The notes below the pieces were generated by a model, which did not search any database, was not told the origin of the DNA, and worked only from the letters and a program-made list of their open reading frames with translations. From CBDFHJ01 sp965247635 (GTDB taxonomy: Bacteria; Chloroflexota; Dehalococcoidia; Lucifugimonadales; Australimonadaceae), in assembly GCA_965247635.1 (NCBI GenBank), contig CBDFHJ010000010.1:744001-808000 (forward strand): 64,000 nt of DNA, read 5' to 3'. Made by a program: the position numbers and the translations under genes. The number at the start of each line of letters is the position of its first letter. Positions within the stretch are counted from its first letter, which is position 1. This document shows positions 51,227-60,442 of the stretch, in pieces.

Positions 51227-52636
51227 ATGAGCAACGACGGCCTCATTCGGTCACTCCAAGCGATCGTTGGCCCGGACGCCGTCTTCACCGACGAGGAAAG
51301 CCTCGAACGATTCTCCTTCGACGCCTTAGGCCCCTACCGCCTGTTTGGCCGGGAGGAGCTGGTGGAGTGCCGGGTCGACGCGCTCGTCCGGCCCGCCACC
51401 ACTCGGCAGGTGTCCGAGGTGCTTCGGCTGGCCAACGAGGGCGGCGTGGCCGTGGTGCCCTACGGTGGCGGCACCGGCGTCATGGGGGCCGTTATCCCGC
51501 TGCGTGGTGGTATCGCCCTGGACATGCGAGGCATGGACCGCGTCGTGGAGATGCTGCCCGCCGAGCGGCTGGTCCGGGTGCAGCCGGGCGTGCTGCTAGA
51601 CGACCTGGGACGAGAGGCGGAGCGTCACGGCCTGATGCTGGGCCACGACCCGTGGAGCCTTTCGATCGCCACCGTGGGCGGCGCTATCTCCACCGACAGC
51701 GTGGGGTATCGCGCCAGCAAGTACGGCTCCATGGGAGACCAGGTGCGCGCCCTGGAGGTGGTCCTGGCCGACGGCTCCATAGCCCGGACGCGGCCGCTGG
51801 CCCGTCTCAGCAGCGGTCCGGGCCTCAACCGCCTCTTCGTGGGCGCCGAAGGCACCATGGGCGTGATTACCGAGGCCACGGTCCAGCTCTTCACCCAACC
51901 GGAGGAGCGGTCCTTCGCCACCGTGGGCTTCTCTTCGTTTGAGGCCGGCTACCCGGTGGTGGTGCGGCTGTTCGACTTGGGCCTGGTGCCCGCGCTGGTG
52001 GACCTGACGGAGGAGCCGCCCGACGAAGGCGCCGAAGGGTTTCCCTGCCTGCTCTACCTGGGCTTCGAGGGGTACGTCCAAGAGGTGGCTGCCCAGCGGG
52101 AGCGGGCGCTGGTTGAATCGGTGGCCGCCGGGGGTACGGACCTCGGCCCAAAGCCCACGGAGCGCTACTGGAAGCACCGGCACGACTCGGCCCACCGATG
52201 GCGGGAGTACGTGCAGCCGCTGCGTCCCACGGAACGGTGGACCAGCACCCAGTGGCGGGCCTCCGACTATCTGCACCTGTCGCTACCGGTCTCCGCGGTG
52301 CTGGAGTACCACCGGCGCGCCAAGGAGATCGTGGCGGAGCACGAGCTGGTGATACGCGAGACGGCCGTCTGGACCGGCCCGCAGCTTTTCTCCATGATGC
52401 TGACGGACCCGAAGGGTGGCGAGGGAGCGCGACAGGCGGTGCTGGCCAAGGCTGTCGAGGAGCTGTTGCGTATGGCGCTGGCCGTAGGAGGCGGTATCGA
52501 GTACTGCCACGGCATTGGCATGAAGCTGGCCCCGCTCATGGCCGACGAGTGGGCCGACGCCCTTCCCCTGGCCCGCGGCGTGAAGCAGGCGATAGACCCC
52601 CGCGAGATCCTGAACCCGGGCAAGCTGGGGCTGTAG
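51227..52636 (+). CDS. FAD-linked oxidase, GlcD/D-lactate dehydrogenase type
   Basis: 469 residues from ATG at 51227 (GAGGGGAGAGACGAGGC before it). PCMH-type FAD domain: VDALVRPATTRQVSEVLRLA, VVPYGGGTGVMGAV, DPWSLSIATVGGAISTDSVG and GAEGTMGVITEATVQLF. The C-terminal cap has the family end GGGIEYCHGIGMKLAPL...DPREILNPGKLGL, with His in CHGIG. It oxidises a 2-hydroxyacid, perhaps glycolate or D-lactate. Substrate uncertain, no iron-sulfur partner gene adjacent. Confidence 0.9.
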   Translation: MSNDGLIRSLQAIVGPDAVFTDEESLERFSFDALGPYRLFGREELVECRVDALVRPATTRQVSEVLRLANEGGVAVVPYGGGTGVMGAVIPLRGGIALDMRGMDRVVEMLPAERLVRVQPGVLLDDLGREAERHGLMLGHDPWSLSIATVGGAISTDSVGYRASKYGSMGDQVRALEVVLADGSIARTRPLARLSSGPGLNRLFVGAEGTMGVITEATVQLFTQPEERSFATVGFSSFEAGYPVVVRLFDLGLVPALVDLTEEPPDEGAEGFPCLLYLGFEGYVQEVAAQRERALVESVAAGGTDLGPKPTERYWKHRHDSAHRWREYVQPLRPTERWTSTQWRASDYLHLSLPVSAVLEYHRRAKEIVAEHELVIRETAVWTGPQLFSMMLTDPKGGEGARQAVLAKAVEELLRMALAVGGGIEYCHGIGMKLAPLMADEWADALPLARGVKQAIDPREILNPGKLGL

Positions 52637-52729
52637 CCTCGGCTGGCCGGTGCACTCGCTGCAGTGTCCCGTTGGGACCGTTAGTCAGCCCACACTAAGC
52701 AGATTCCCTAGCAAGAGGCTAGGGTTGGG

Positions 52730-53191
52730 TTACCTGACAGTGGCCTCGTCGAGCACCAGTGGCCTTGCCCCTCCGCCTCCCTCGCGCATCACGCGACGGG
52801 CCTCCTCCATCTCCATCTTCTCGCTGAAGATCTCCAGGCGATTGCCATCGGGGTCTTCGAAGTAAACGCTGGAGGTGACGTTGTGCTCGGACAGGTTGGT
52901 GATCTGAGCGCCGCAGTCAATCAGCCGCTGGTGGAGGATGCGCAACTCGTCGAGGCCACCGTCTATCTGCATGGCGATGTGGTTCAGGCCCAACTCTCCC
53001 CGCTCCACGCCTTCAGGCGCCTGAAAGAGCGCGATGTCATGGTGCTGGGTGCCGAAAGAGAGGAAGGCCATGTGCCGCTCCGGGTTGTGGATCATAACCT
53101 CCATCCCTAAGGCCTCGGTGTAGAACTTTAGAGATTCCTCGGTGTTACGAACGTTGAGGACTACGTGGCCGATCTTGTTAACTTTCGGCAT
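52730..53191 (-). CDS. Glyoxalase/VOC superfamily metalloprotein (extradiol dioxygenase-like)
   Basis: 153 residues with two beta-alpha-beta-beta-beta modules: NKIGHVVLNVRNTEESLKFYTEALGMEV and GLNHIAMQIDGGLDELRI, ending FEDPDGNRLEIFSE. Metal ligands are His of IGHVV, His of NHIAM and Glu of RLEIF, the set of VOC enzymes. Could be a dioxygenase, lyase or isomerase. A shattered relative lies next to it at 53374. Confidence 0.88.
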   Translation of the reverse strand: MPKVNKIGHVVLNVRNTEESLKFYTEALGMEVMIHNPERHMAFLSFGTQHHDIALFQAPEGVERGELGLNHIAMQIDGGLDELRILHQRLIDCGAQITNLSEHNVTSSVYFEDPDGNRLEIFSEKMEMEEARRVMREGGGGARPLVLDEATVR

Positions 53192-53373
53192 GGGATGCCT
53201 CCTCCCTAGGGGATACGGGTATTGTAGTGGGACACTGCTACGAAAACAACGCGCTAGGGGGTTCCCCAGGAGGAAGGGGCGACGGCTCCGGGCTCGTAGC
53301 TACCCTTGGTGGCATAGACCCACGCCGCACCCTCAACCCGGCAAGCTAGGGCTATAAGTGCGCACAGGGGCAC

Positions 53374-53448
53374 CTGCTTGCAATACTCTGACGGCGCACC
53401 CCCGCGCTGGACGCTTTCAGCCGCTTGAATGCGCGCGATGTCGTGGTA
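53374..53448 (-). pseudogene. 25-codon remnant of a VOC gene
   Basis: Minus-strand YHDIARIQAAESVQRGG aligns with HHDIALFQAPEGVERGE of the intact VOC gene 400 bp away. Only this piece is kept, and the surrounding frame has no VOC motifs. It is a decayed tandem duplicate or horizontal fragment. Confidence 0.65.
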
Positions 53449-53490
53449 TAACGGGGGCGCACCTTGCGCTGGAAGTAGAAGGAGGCCTCG

Positions 53491-54471
53491 ATGGAGTACC
53501 GGAAGCTGGGCAACTCGGACCTGGAAGTGTCGGTGACCGGCCTGGGCGGCAACACCTTTGGCCCGCCGCGTCTGGACGAGGCTATGTCCATCAAGTGCAT
53601 CCATAGGGCGCTGGACCTGGGGATCAACTTCGTGGACACGTCCATCGGCTATGGCCAAGGCCAGAGTGAGCTGTACCTGGCCAAGGCGCTCAAGGGCCGC
53701 CAGAGCGAGATGCTCATCGGCACCAAGTTCAACCTTCGCGAGGTGGGCGAGGAGAGCGTCGGCGCCACGATCGCCAAGCAATGCGACGAGAGCCTCCGCA
53801 AGCTCGAGACGGACCACAGCGACCTGTACCAGCACGCCGGCAACGCCGACGTATCCATCGAAGAGCTCCTCCGGGCGCTGCAAGACCTGGTCCAGGCGGG
53901 CAAGGTGCGGTACGTCGGCACGGTGAACTACTCCTCCTGGCGGCAGACCCGCACTATCCACGCGGCCAGTGGCCAGGACCTGCCGGAGCTCGTCTCCTCG
54001 CAGCACAACTACAACATGGTGCGGCGGCACGTGGAACTGGAAGTGCTGCCCATGTGCGAAGCCTACAACGTGGGCTTCCTGCCCAACGCCACGCTGGCGG
54101 GCGGCTACCTGACTGACAAGTACACGAAGGGCCAGCCGGCCCCGGAGGGTACCCGTGGCGCCGCCGGCAGCCCCATGGTGACGCGGACCCGCACCGCCCA
54201 AAACGAGGAGACCCAGGACACGCTGAAGGGCTGGGCCCACGACCGCGGCCACACCCTAGGCGAGCTGGCACTGGCGCGGCTGGCGGCCTGCCCCCAGGTC
54301 TCGTCCATCCTGACCGGCGTGAGCACGCCCCAGCAGGTTGAGGAGAACGTGAAGGAGAGTGAGTGGAAGCTGACGGCGGAGGAGAAGGAGGAGGTGGACA
54401 CGATCGCCGACTGGGCCGGCAGCTTCGAGCGCATCGAAGGGTCCATCCGCCAGCCCGGAGGGGGCGGCTAG
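53491..54471 (+). CDS. Aldo/keto reductase
   Basis: 326 residues: MEYRKLGNSDLEVSVTGLGG start, catalytic Asp/Tyr in VDTSIGYGQGQSELYLAKAL, Lys in LIGTKFN, His in DHSDLYQHAG, cofactor loop SILTGVSTPQQVEENV and C-terminal tail. NADPH-dependent carbonyl reduction. The catalytic His neighbourhood (HAGNADVSIEEL) differs slightly from the usual QLH. The end of this gene is copied at 57239. Confidence 0.92.
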   Translation: MEYRKLGNSDLEVSVTGLGGNTFGPPRLDEAMSIKCIHRALDLGINFVDTSIGYGQGQSELYLAKALKGRQSEMLIGTKFNLREVGEESVGATIAKQCDESLRKLETDHSDLYQHAGNADVSIEELLRALQDLVQAGKVRYVGTVNYSSWRQTRTIHAASGQDLPELVSSQHNYNMVRRHVELEVLPMCEAYNVGFLPNATLAGGYLTDKYTKGQPAPEGTRGAAGSPMVTRTRTAQNEETQDTLKGWAHDRGHTLGELALARLAACPQVSSILTGVSTPQQVEENVKESEWKLTAEEKEEVDTIADWAGSFERIEGSIRQPGGGG

Positions 54472-54711
54472 CGCGGCCCCTCCCTTAGCTCTCGGCTCAG
54501 GTCGTCGGTGTCCCGCTGGAGGTCGGCCAGCGCCTCCGGGTCATCATGGAGCGGCACCAGCGTACCGAGCGCCGTGAGCAGGCCGTCGCGGTACACGTTC
54601 AGGGCCCCGCCGCCAGGAGCTGGGCTTCTCCCAGGACGAAGCGCGCCAGGAGCACCCGCTGCGGCGTCTCCCACGAGGCTAGGTTTGCCTCTACGGAGTT
54701 GCCCCCACCCG
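54331..54711. repeat. Left copy of about 380-bp duplication flanking the lipoprotein gene
   Basis: Spans the end of the aldo/keto reductase and, on the other strand, the last part of the zinc-ribbon protein. It matches 57239-57618 closely throughout. In this copy the zinc-ribbon frame is broken (GCCGCTGCC region altered). Confidence 0.9.
54474..54711 (-). pseudogene. C-terminal remnant of the zinc-ribbon protein of 57376
   Basis: Minus-strand reading DGLLTALGTLVPLHDDPEAL, then ADLQRDTDDLSRELREGPR, equals the end of the protein at 57376-58248 with a few changes. A frame change occurs in its middle (after FVLGEAQLLAA the frame shifts). It is the duplicated end, not a gene. Confidence 0.9.
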
Positions 54712-54712
54712 T

Positions 54713-57172
54713 TTACGGCGACGGGCTGAAGCGGAGTAACCTCATGGAAAACTTGGTCTCTCCCACCCAAAGGTACGCTCCATCGAAGGAGATGGTCGCC
54801 GGCATGAACAGCTTGTCGCGACCGATTTGAGGTCTGTAGCTGTCTGTCCCTAATACGACATCCCACCCTTGGCCTGACAAAGCGTCGCCTATGTCGTTCC
54901 AAATGACTACGCGGTGGTTTCCAAGGTCAGTCAGAAAGAGACGGCCTTCAACTGCCTCCACCGCGAACACACCATTGAACGTGCCCCCTCCGTCTATGGT
55001 GACCGGCCCCGTATCCACGGATAGCCCTTCCACCGGGTAGGCGTAAGCCACCTGACGATCAAAGGTAGCGACCATCAGGTAATCGCCATCGCTAGAGACC
55101 CGCCAAGGCCGATCGACCTCTAGGACGAATGCCAGCACAGAGTCCTCAGAGGGGAATCCTTCCCATACATAGACTTTGTTCGCTGCGTAGTCCGCAAGAT
55201 AGAAATATCTGCCATCTATGGCAATGCTCCGTACCCCCTGGAGTTGTGTACTGCCGATGCTCTTATAGAAAACCTGGTCAGGAAGCTCCCCGTGGAGGGG
55301 AAGGGTTTCCCAGGCATAGATGATATCTCGGCCTGCGAGCAGCAAAGTGTCTCCCCGGAGGGTGATATCCGTCGGAGCAAAAGGCAGGCCGTAAACGACA
55401 TCAGGGTATGCCCCGCTCTCGTCGGGCAACTGCTGCCATACGTACAATTTTTTATCCGCATCGGAGGCGACCAGGAGGTTTTCCCCGTTGGAAGCGGGTA
55501 GGGGGTTGGTGATGACAAAGTTCGTCTCGAGGGTGTTTGTGTGGATATCCGGGCTCCCGATAGCGAAGTCCGGCACCTGGTCATTCTGAGTGGGAAGAGA
55601 GTTATAGACCAGGACTTTGTTGCCATTGTAGTTAGCGATGTAGAGTCTTTCCCCCACTACGGCCAGGCCCCCGCTATCGCCCCACGGGAAATCATATGCG
55701 TCGGTTGAGATGGATACATCTGGTAAGTCGCCCTCGTTCTCGGGAAGGGAGTCCCAAACGTGCAATGTCCGCCCAAAGAGGAACAGTTTACCTTCCGAGC
55801 TAAAGACTCCGTGAAGCCATGGACCGCCAGGCGCCACAGGATCGTTCAAGTAAAAGTCATAGGGCTGGTCGTCAGAAGTAGGGAAGCTTCTCCAGACAAA
55901 GCTTCCCGTTCCTGGTCTGCCCGGCACCCTGGCGTTGTGGTCACCTACGATCAGAGCCTCCCCATCGCTCGTAATTTGTCTTAGGGTGCCAAAATCGCCG
56001 TTAGTCAGCTTGATATCGTGCAGCTCGTTATCCGCGGTGGGAAACTCGTTCCAGATGAGAACGGCTCGGCTCCCCCCTTCGTGCTGGTCACGGCAAGCTT
56101 CTCGCCATTGGTCCAGGCGCCCCACGGCCAGGTGAATGGAACCTTCGCCGCGTCCCCCACGAAATACGGGTCTCCCCCCTGGAGCACCAGGTCGGCCGGC
56201 TCACCGTTTTCCGTAGGGAAACTGTTCCAGATGAGAATGTGGTTATTCTCGGTATCGGCCACCACCACCTTCTGGCCGTCGGTGACGACGCTTATCGGCC
56301 AGTTCATCTGATCCAAGCCATCTCCAGGGCTGTTAGTTACGAAACTCTCTTGGCCCAGTACCAGGTCCGGCTCCACATTACCGTCGGGAGGAGAGTTCCA
56401 GACCAGCACCCTGTTATTGAAAGTGTCCGCTAGAAGGAGACGAGTCCCGTCGCTGGCAATACCCCCAGGGTGGTTGAAGAGAAGCGGCCCCCCCCCCCCC
56501 CCCCCCCCCCGTGTCATTGAAGTCAATTCCCGAGAGCATGGTGTCTGCGTCCTGGCCCGTCTTGAAGAAGCCTGAGGTGTTGCCAGGAGCAGCCGCGTAC
56601 GTAGAGTCTGGAAAGTCCACGGTTATCTTGCCGATTATTGTGTCGGCGTGGAAGGCTTCACGAGTTATACCCAGCCGAAGAAGACACACGAATGCGGTCT
56701 GTTCTTCAAGGCCGGTTACTTCAGTTCCCGCCCGTAGGGCCTCCAACTTCTCTCGACCCAAGAAGGCGATTAGACATTCGTCAAACCCCTCGGGAGGAGA
56801 CGACTGGCCGGATACCAACCAATTTACGAAGTCCGGATTATATCGCTGGTGCGCTTCGTCGATCTCGGCCCGCGTAGGCGCCGCTATAGGGGTTGGAGTT
56901 GGCGTGGCGGTCTGTGTTGCCGTGGGTGTCGGTGTGGAGGTTGGCGAGGGAACGGGTGCTGTGGGAGTCGGCGTTTGTGGCGGGGGAGGTTGCGTTGGAG
57001 TGGGTGTCGCGGTCGGCGGCGGCCCGACGACCGTAGTCGGGGTCGGCGTTGGTGTCGCCGTGGGGTCTGGCGAGGCGCAGCCCTGGGACAACAGTGCTAC
57101 TGCTGCTACGAGGACAAGAGCGACCTTAAACACCTGGAGACCTCCAGTCGAAGCCGTTGCCCTATTATCCAT
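54713..57172 (-). CDS. Propeller-type lipoprotein with Pro-Thr stalk, read through two frameshifts
   Basis: The frame from 57172 encodes a lipoprotein-like signal (VALVLVAAVALLSQGC), a TPTPT-rich stalk and an alpha-helical part with CLIAFLGREKLEALRAG. At the 23-C run (56488-56510) it reads FNDTGGGGGGG and then goes out of frame (stop 56414). One G less would continue into PLLFNHPGGIASDGTRLLLA and NNRVLVWNSPPDG. A second slip at a six-C run near 56080 brings the frame to 54713. The long C-terminal part has at least seven units of pattern VxxWxxxPxxxxxxPD (WNEFPTADNELHDI; WDSLPENEGDLPDV; WQQLPDESGAYPDV), an NHL/beta-propeller-like repeat. Together about 820 residues, tethered outside the cell. 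Broken as written, perhaps by homopolymer length. Confidence 0.8.
56488..56510. repeat. Homopolymer of 23 C (23 G on the minus strand) inside a coding frame
   Basis: Uninterrupted run, counted directly. In the minus-strand gene it codes for a poly-Gly link between stalk and propeller. With 23 bases the frame is broken; 22 would join both halves. Confidence 0.92.
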
Positions 57173-57238
57173 GGATAGCCGATAGCGTCAACTTCGCACC
57201 ACGGTAGCATGGTTAGCGGGCCACATGCTGGCACGTCT

Positions 57239-57379
57239 CAGCAGGTTGAGGAGAACGTGAAGGGGGGTGAGTGGAAGCTGACGGCGGAGGAGAAGGAGGA
57301 GGTGGACACGATAGCCGACTGGGCTGGCAGTTTCGAGCGTATCGAAGGGTCCATCCGCCAGCCCGAAGGGGCCCGCTAG
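57239..57379 (+). pseudogene. Aldo/keto reductase C-terminal remnant
   Basis: Plus-strand QQVEENVKGGEWKLTAEEKE, then EVDTIADWAGSFERIEGSIR, repeats the end of the reductase at 53491 with a few changes. No start or catalytic part. Confidence 0.9.
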
Positions 57380-57618
57380 CGCGGTCCTTCCCTTAGCATT
57401 CGGCTCAGGTCGTCGGTGTCCCGCTGGAGGTCGGCCAGCGCCTGCGGGTCCTCTTGGAGCGGCACCAGCGTACCGAGCGCCGTAAGCAGGCTGTCGCGGG
57501 GCACGTTCAGAGCCGCTGCCAGGAGCTGGGCTTCTCCCAGGACGAAGCGCGCCAGGAGCACGCGCTGCGGTGTCTCCCACGAGGCTAGGCTTACCTCCAC
57601 GGAGTTGCCTCCCACCCG
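57239..57618. repeat. Right copy of about 380-bp duplication
   Basis: Carries the last 46 codons of the aldo/keto reductase as a remnant (QQVEENVKGGEWKLTAEEKE to EGAR, stop 57379) and the intact end of the zinc-ribbon gene on the other strand. It matches 54331-54711. Confidence 0.9.
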
Positions 57619-58248
57619 GACCGTACTTTGGTAGCGTATCGCTTGCTTAAGCTGTTCCAGATTCCAGTCCCGATTCATGCTTCCTTCGTGGAAGTACGCT
57701 TGCCGCTGCTCGCTGGAGCCGTAGTTATGGACGAGGCTATGGATGACGTGAAGGTCTTCCATCTGGGCTTCCAACTCGCCACGAGCGACGCGCCCCTGAA
57801 TAATTTCAATGGCATGGGTGGGCTCGGACGGCGGCCCTGCCACGTAGCCGAAGTGAACCCCGACGATTGTGGGAGGATCGCCCTGACCACTCCGTCCCGG
57901 ACTCCTCAGGCGCAGGCCCAGGGGCCGGCCTTTGAGGCCGAAGACAGGAAAAGGCACCGCTGCCACGAGCTGGGCCAGATCCAGTGTCCCATCGTCACGG
58001 CGAAATGGACTACGGGGCCTCGCGGGGCGCATACTGCGCAGAAGAAAGGAGCGGAGGCGCTGGAGCGGGTTCGAAGAAGGATGCTGGTACGTCATCGTAG
58101 TCCAGCCGACGCCGCCTTCGGCTCTGCAGTTGGGACATACCGTGTCCGCTTGCCATTGACCTCCGGCCCTGCTTAACCGGCGCACGTCGAGCCGCGCACC
58201 GCAGTTCTGGCAGTATGCGTCCGGCAGCTGGCCTTCCACTCTTTTCAT
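57376..58248 (-). CDS. Zinc-ribbon protein of unknown function
   Basis: 290 residues. N-terminal CQNCGARLD ... CPNCRAEG is a CxxC-CxxC zinc ribbon. The rest has FPVFGLKGRPLGLRLRS, a loop of small residues and a helical C-terminus (WETPQRVLLARFVLGEAQLL; DLQRDTDDLSRMLREGPR). No family recognised. It converges on the reductase end with a 4-bp overlap of stops. The C-terminus is duplicated at 54474. Confidence 0.65.
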   Translation of the reverse strand: MKRVEGQLPDAYCQNCGARLDVRRLSRAGGQWQADTVCPNCRAEGGVGWTTMTYQHPSSNPLQRLRSFLLRSMRPARPRSPFRRDDGTLDLAQLVAAVPFPVFGLKGRPLGLRLRSPGRSGQGDPPTIVGVHFGYVAGPPSEPTHAIEIIQGRVARGELEAQMEDLHVIHSLVHNYGSSEQRQAYFHEGSMNRDWNLEQLKQAIRYQSTVRVGGNSVEVSLASWETPQRVLLARFVLGEAQLLAAALNVPRDSLLTALGTLVPLQEDPQALADLQRDTDDLSRMLREGPR

Positions 58249-58306
58249 GGTGACCGATTATGACGGCGTTGTTTGGATCTTTAAGCCAAGGTGCTAGCTG
58301 CGCACA

Positions 58307-59167
58307 CTACGACGTGAAGAAACCGATCAGTATCGTCGCCACCATCTCCGGCTGGTCGGTCTGCGCCTGGTGTCCGGCCTTGGGGACCCAGTGGAAGGGT
58401 ATGTTGGGCAGCGCTTTCTCCACCTCCCGGCCCATCTCCGGCAGGGCGAAAGTGTCGTTCTCGCCCCAGATGAAGATGCTGGGAATGGGCAGCTTGGGCA
58501 GCGTGTCCCGCATGTCGTAGGCCATGGGCCCCAGGCGAGGGTCCGATTGGAAGCGCTGGGTGCCCTCCTGGAAGGCCTGGCGAGCCTCCGCGGCGCCGGG
58601 ATGGCTGGCCGCGTTCTGACGCGCCTCGACCAGCTCGTCGGTGACGGCGCTCTTATCGTAGGTGAGGGCGTCCATCAGGCGGCGCATAGCCTCCTTGGTG
58701 CCGTCGTAGCTGCGGAGCACTCGCATCCCCTCCGACGGGGGCACTTCCAGGCCCATGGCGCCGGCGATGGTCGCGCTGCCGATGTAGCACAGCTTCTTGA
58801 CCCGGTCCGGATGCATGATAGCGTAGCGGGCGGCAGCCCATGCTCCTTGGGAATTGCCGACCATGCAGACATCGTCCAGGCAGAGCGCGTCCATGAAGTC
58901 GGCCAAGTGGTCGACACGGCTCTGCGTGCCGTAGGGGACCGGCGCCGAGGTCTCGGTGTCGCCGTAGCCGCCCACGGAGTCCAGGGCGTAGACAGTGAAG
59001 TGCTGGCCCAGGGCCGACATTAGCTTGCCGAACCCCGCCAGGCCGGAGGAGCCAGCCCCGCCGCCGTGCAGGCCCACCAGGGGCGGGCCGTTGCTCCCGC
59101 TTTCCGAATAGTGGGTGCGTACTCCGCCGGCCATGACGTAGCGCGATCGGACTGTATTCTCAGCCAT
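58307..59167 (-). CDS. Alpha/beta-hydrolase, meta-cleavage-product hydrolase type
   Basis: 286 residues. Oxyanion loop PPLVGLHGGGAGSSGLAGFGKLM, nucleophile MVGNSQGAWAAARY (Ser), acid IWGENDTFALP (Asp in ND) and His in PKAGHQAQTDQPE. The HGGGxGSxxxxNF-like start is typical of BphD/XylF-type C-C hydrolases of aromatic ring-cleavage products. Together with the VOC protein and the Rieske oxygenase elsewhere it points to aromatic degradation. Substrate not known. Confidence 0.87.
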   Translation of the reverse strand: MAENTVRSRYVMAGGVRTHYSESGSNGPPLVGLHGGGAGSSGLAGFGKLMSALGQHFTVYALDSVGGYGDTETSAPVPYGTQSRVDHLADFMDALCLDDVCMVGNSQGAWAAARYAIMHPDRVKKLCYIGSATIAGAMGLEVPPSEGMRVLRSYDGTKEAMRRLMDALTYDKSAVTDELVEARQNAASHPGAAEARQAFQEGTQRFQSDPRLGPMAYDMRDTLPKLPIPSIFIWGENDTFALPEMGREVEKALPNIPFHWVPKAGHQAQTDQPEMVATILIGFFTS

Positions 59168-59397
59168 GACAGTCTCCTTTCAGTTGGGACAAGCCCTGCG
59201 AGGATTTCCTAGGTCCTATTTCAAAAGTCCGGTAATGGTGGTTGGACGGCCCCACCCCGAGCTGGCCCAACCGGCCTCGGAGTGCGTCCGAGGGCGCACC
59301 ATCCACCTGATGCAGTGCGTGAGGCACCGGGTGTTGGGAATAGATAGGGCGTGGCGAACGATAGTAGAGCCGGCCACCCACGTCAATCTGATGGCCG

Positions 59398-60267
59398 CTA
59401 GCCGTCCGCTTTTTCGCTGCGCATGAGGGGGGTGAGCTCTGAGCCCGGCATTCCCTCCTGAAGCGCCGTGATCGTCCCCGACTCCAGGATCTCGCGGGAG
59501 AGGCGGCGCATGGCGCCGGCGGCGACGGAGGAGAAGGCGGTGCCGTAGCTCACTCGGGCGACTCCCAGCTCCTGCAGGACGGCGACCGGTGGAGTGGCCG
59601 GCCCCGCGAGAACGCTGATGGGCGCGGAGACTTCATGCGCCAGCTCGCCGATGACCTCGCGTGTGTGCGCGTTCGTGAAGAAGATACAGTCGCCCCCGGC
59701 CTCGGCGTACGCCTGAGCCCGGCGTACCGCTTCCCGGAGGGCGGCCTGGGGGTCGTCCTGAAGCACCATGAGCGCGTCCACGCGGGCGTTGAGGAAGAAC
59801 TCGCTGCCCAGCTCCCGCTTCGCTGCCTGGAAGGCTTCGATCTTCTCGAGCTGGGCCTCCAGCGGCACCAACTCCCACCGCTCTCCGGGGACTCGCGGCG
59901 GGCTGTCCTCCAGGTTCATGCCCGCGCAGCCGACCTGGACGAGGCCACGGACGGTCTCTTTGGTCCCCTCGGCGTCGCCGTACCCCTTCTCGCCGTCGGC
60001 GTTCACGGGCACCGAGACCGCCTCCACCATGCGCTGGGTGACCTCGATCATCTGAGCGCGAGTGATCCTCTCGCCGTCCTGGTACCCGAGCCCAGCCGCG
60101 ATGGCGCCGCTGCTGCCCTGGATCGCCTCGAAGCCCAGGTGCTCGAAGAGCCGGGCGCTGAGCGCGTCGTAGGCGCCGGGCATGATCAAGATCTTGTCCG
60201 CATGGATGAGCTCTCGGAGCCTGTTGCTCTTCGCGTTGGCTTGGGCCAGGGTCTCAGAGGTGACCAT
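59398..60267 (-). CDS. Isocitrate lyase/PEP mutase superfamily enzyme
   Basis: 289 residues. LIMPGAYDALSARLFEHLGFEAIQGSSGAI, ADGEKGYGDAEGTKETVRGLVQVGCAGMNLEDSP (Mg-binding Asp/Glu), EFFLNARVDALM and the barrel end VARVSYGTAFSS. Catalyses C-C or P-C bond change in 2-oxo or hydroxy acids (as in oxaloacetate decarboxylase, 2-methylisocitrate lyase). The KKCGH of true isocitrate lyase is absent. Exact substrate unknown. GGAGGCGG (ribosome site) before ATG. Confidence 0.88.
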   Translation of the reverse strand: MVTSETLAQANAKSNRLRELIHADKILIMPGAYDALSARLFEHLGFEAIQGSSGAIAAGLGYQDGERITRAQMIEVTQRMVEAVSVPVNADGEKGYGDAEGTKETVRGLVQVGCAGMNLEDSPPRVPGERWELVPLEAQLEKIEAFQAAKRELGSEFFLNARVDALMVLQDDPQAALREAVRRAQAYAEAGGDCIFFTNAHTREVIGELAHEVSAPISVLAGPATPPVAVLQELGVARVSYGTAFSSVAAGAMRRLSREILESGTITALQEGMPGSELTPLMRSEKADG

Positions 60268-60356
60268 ACCGCCTCCTTTGTGTGTCGCAGTGAGCCTCCC
60301 ATTTGGGCGGCTCCGATGCTAAGGGTTATGTGAAAGACCTACAAACGGCTGGACGT

Positions 60357-60374
60357 ACCACGCCTCAGCGTGGT
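60357..60374. terminator. Hairpin ACCACGC-CTCA-GCGTGGT
   Basis: Perfect 7-bp stem, 4-nt loop, between the SAM hydrolase stop (60443) and the lyase start (60267), followed on the plus strand by TTGCCC. No U-run on the minus strand, so terminator function is only possible. Confidence 0.4.
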
Positions 60375-60442
60375 TTGCCCACCCTCCCCGGACTGCCGTC
60401 CGAGGGTATGCCCCCATCTATAAAAGGGCTTTGGAGGCGCTT

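Noticed and set aside
57376..58248. Ribosomal or transcription zinc-ribbon protein
   Set aside because: Only the CxxC pairs agree; length and rest do not match any such protein that I recognise.
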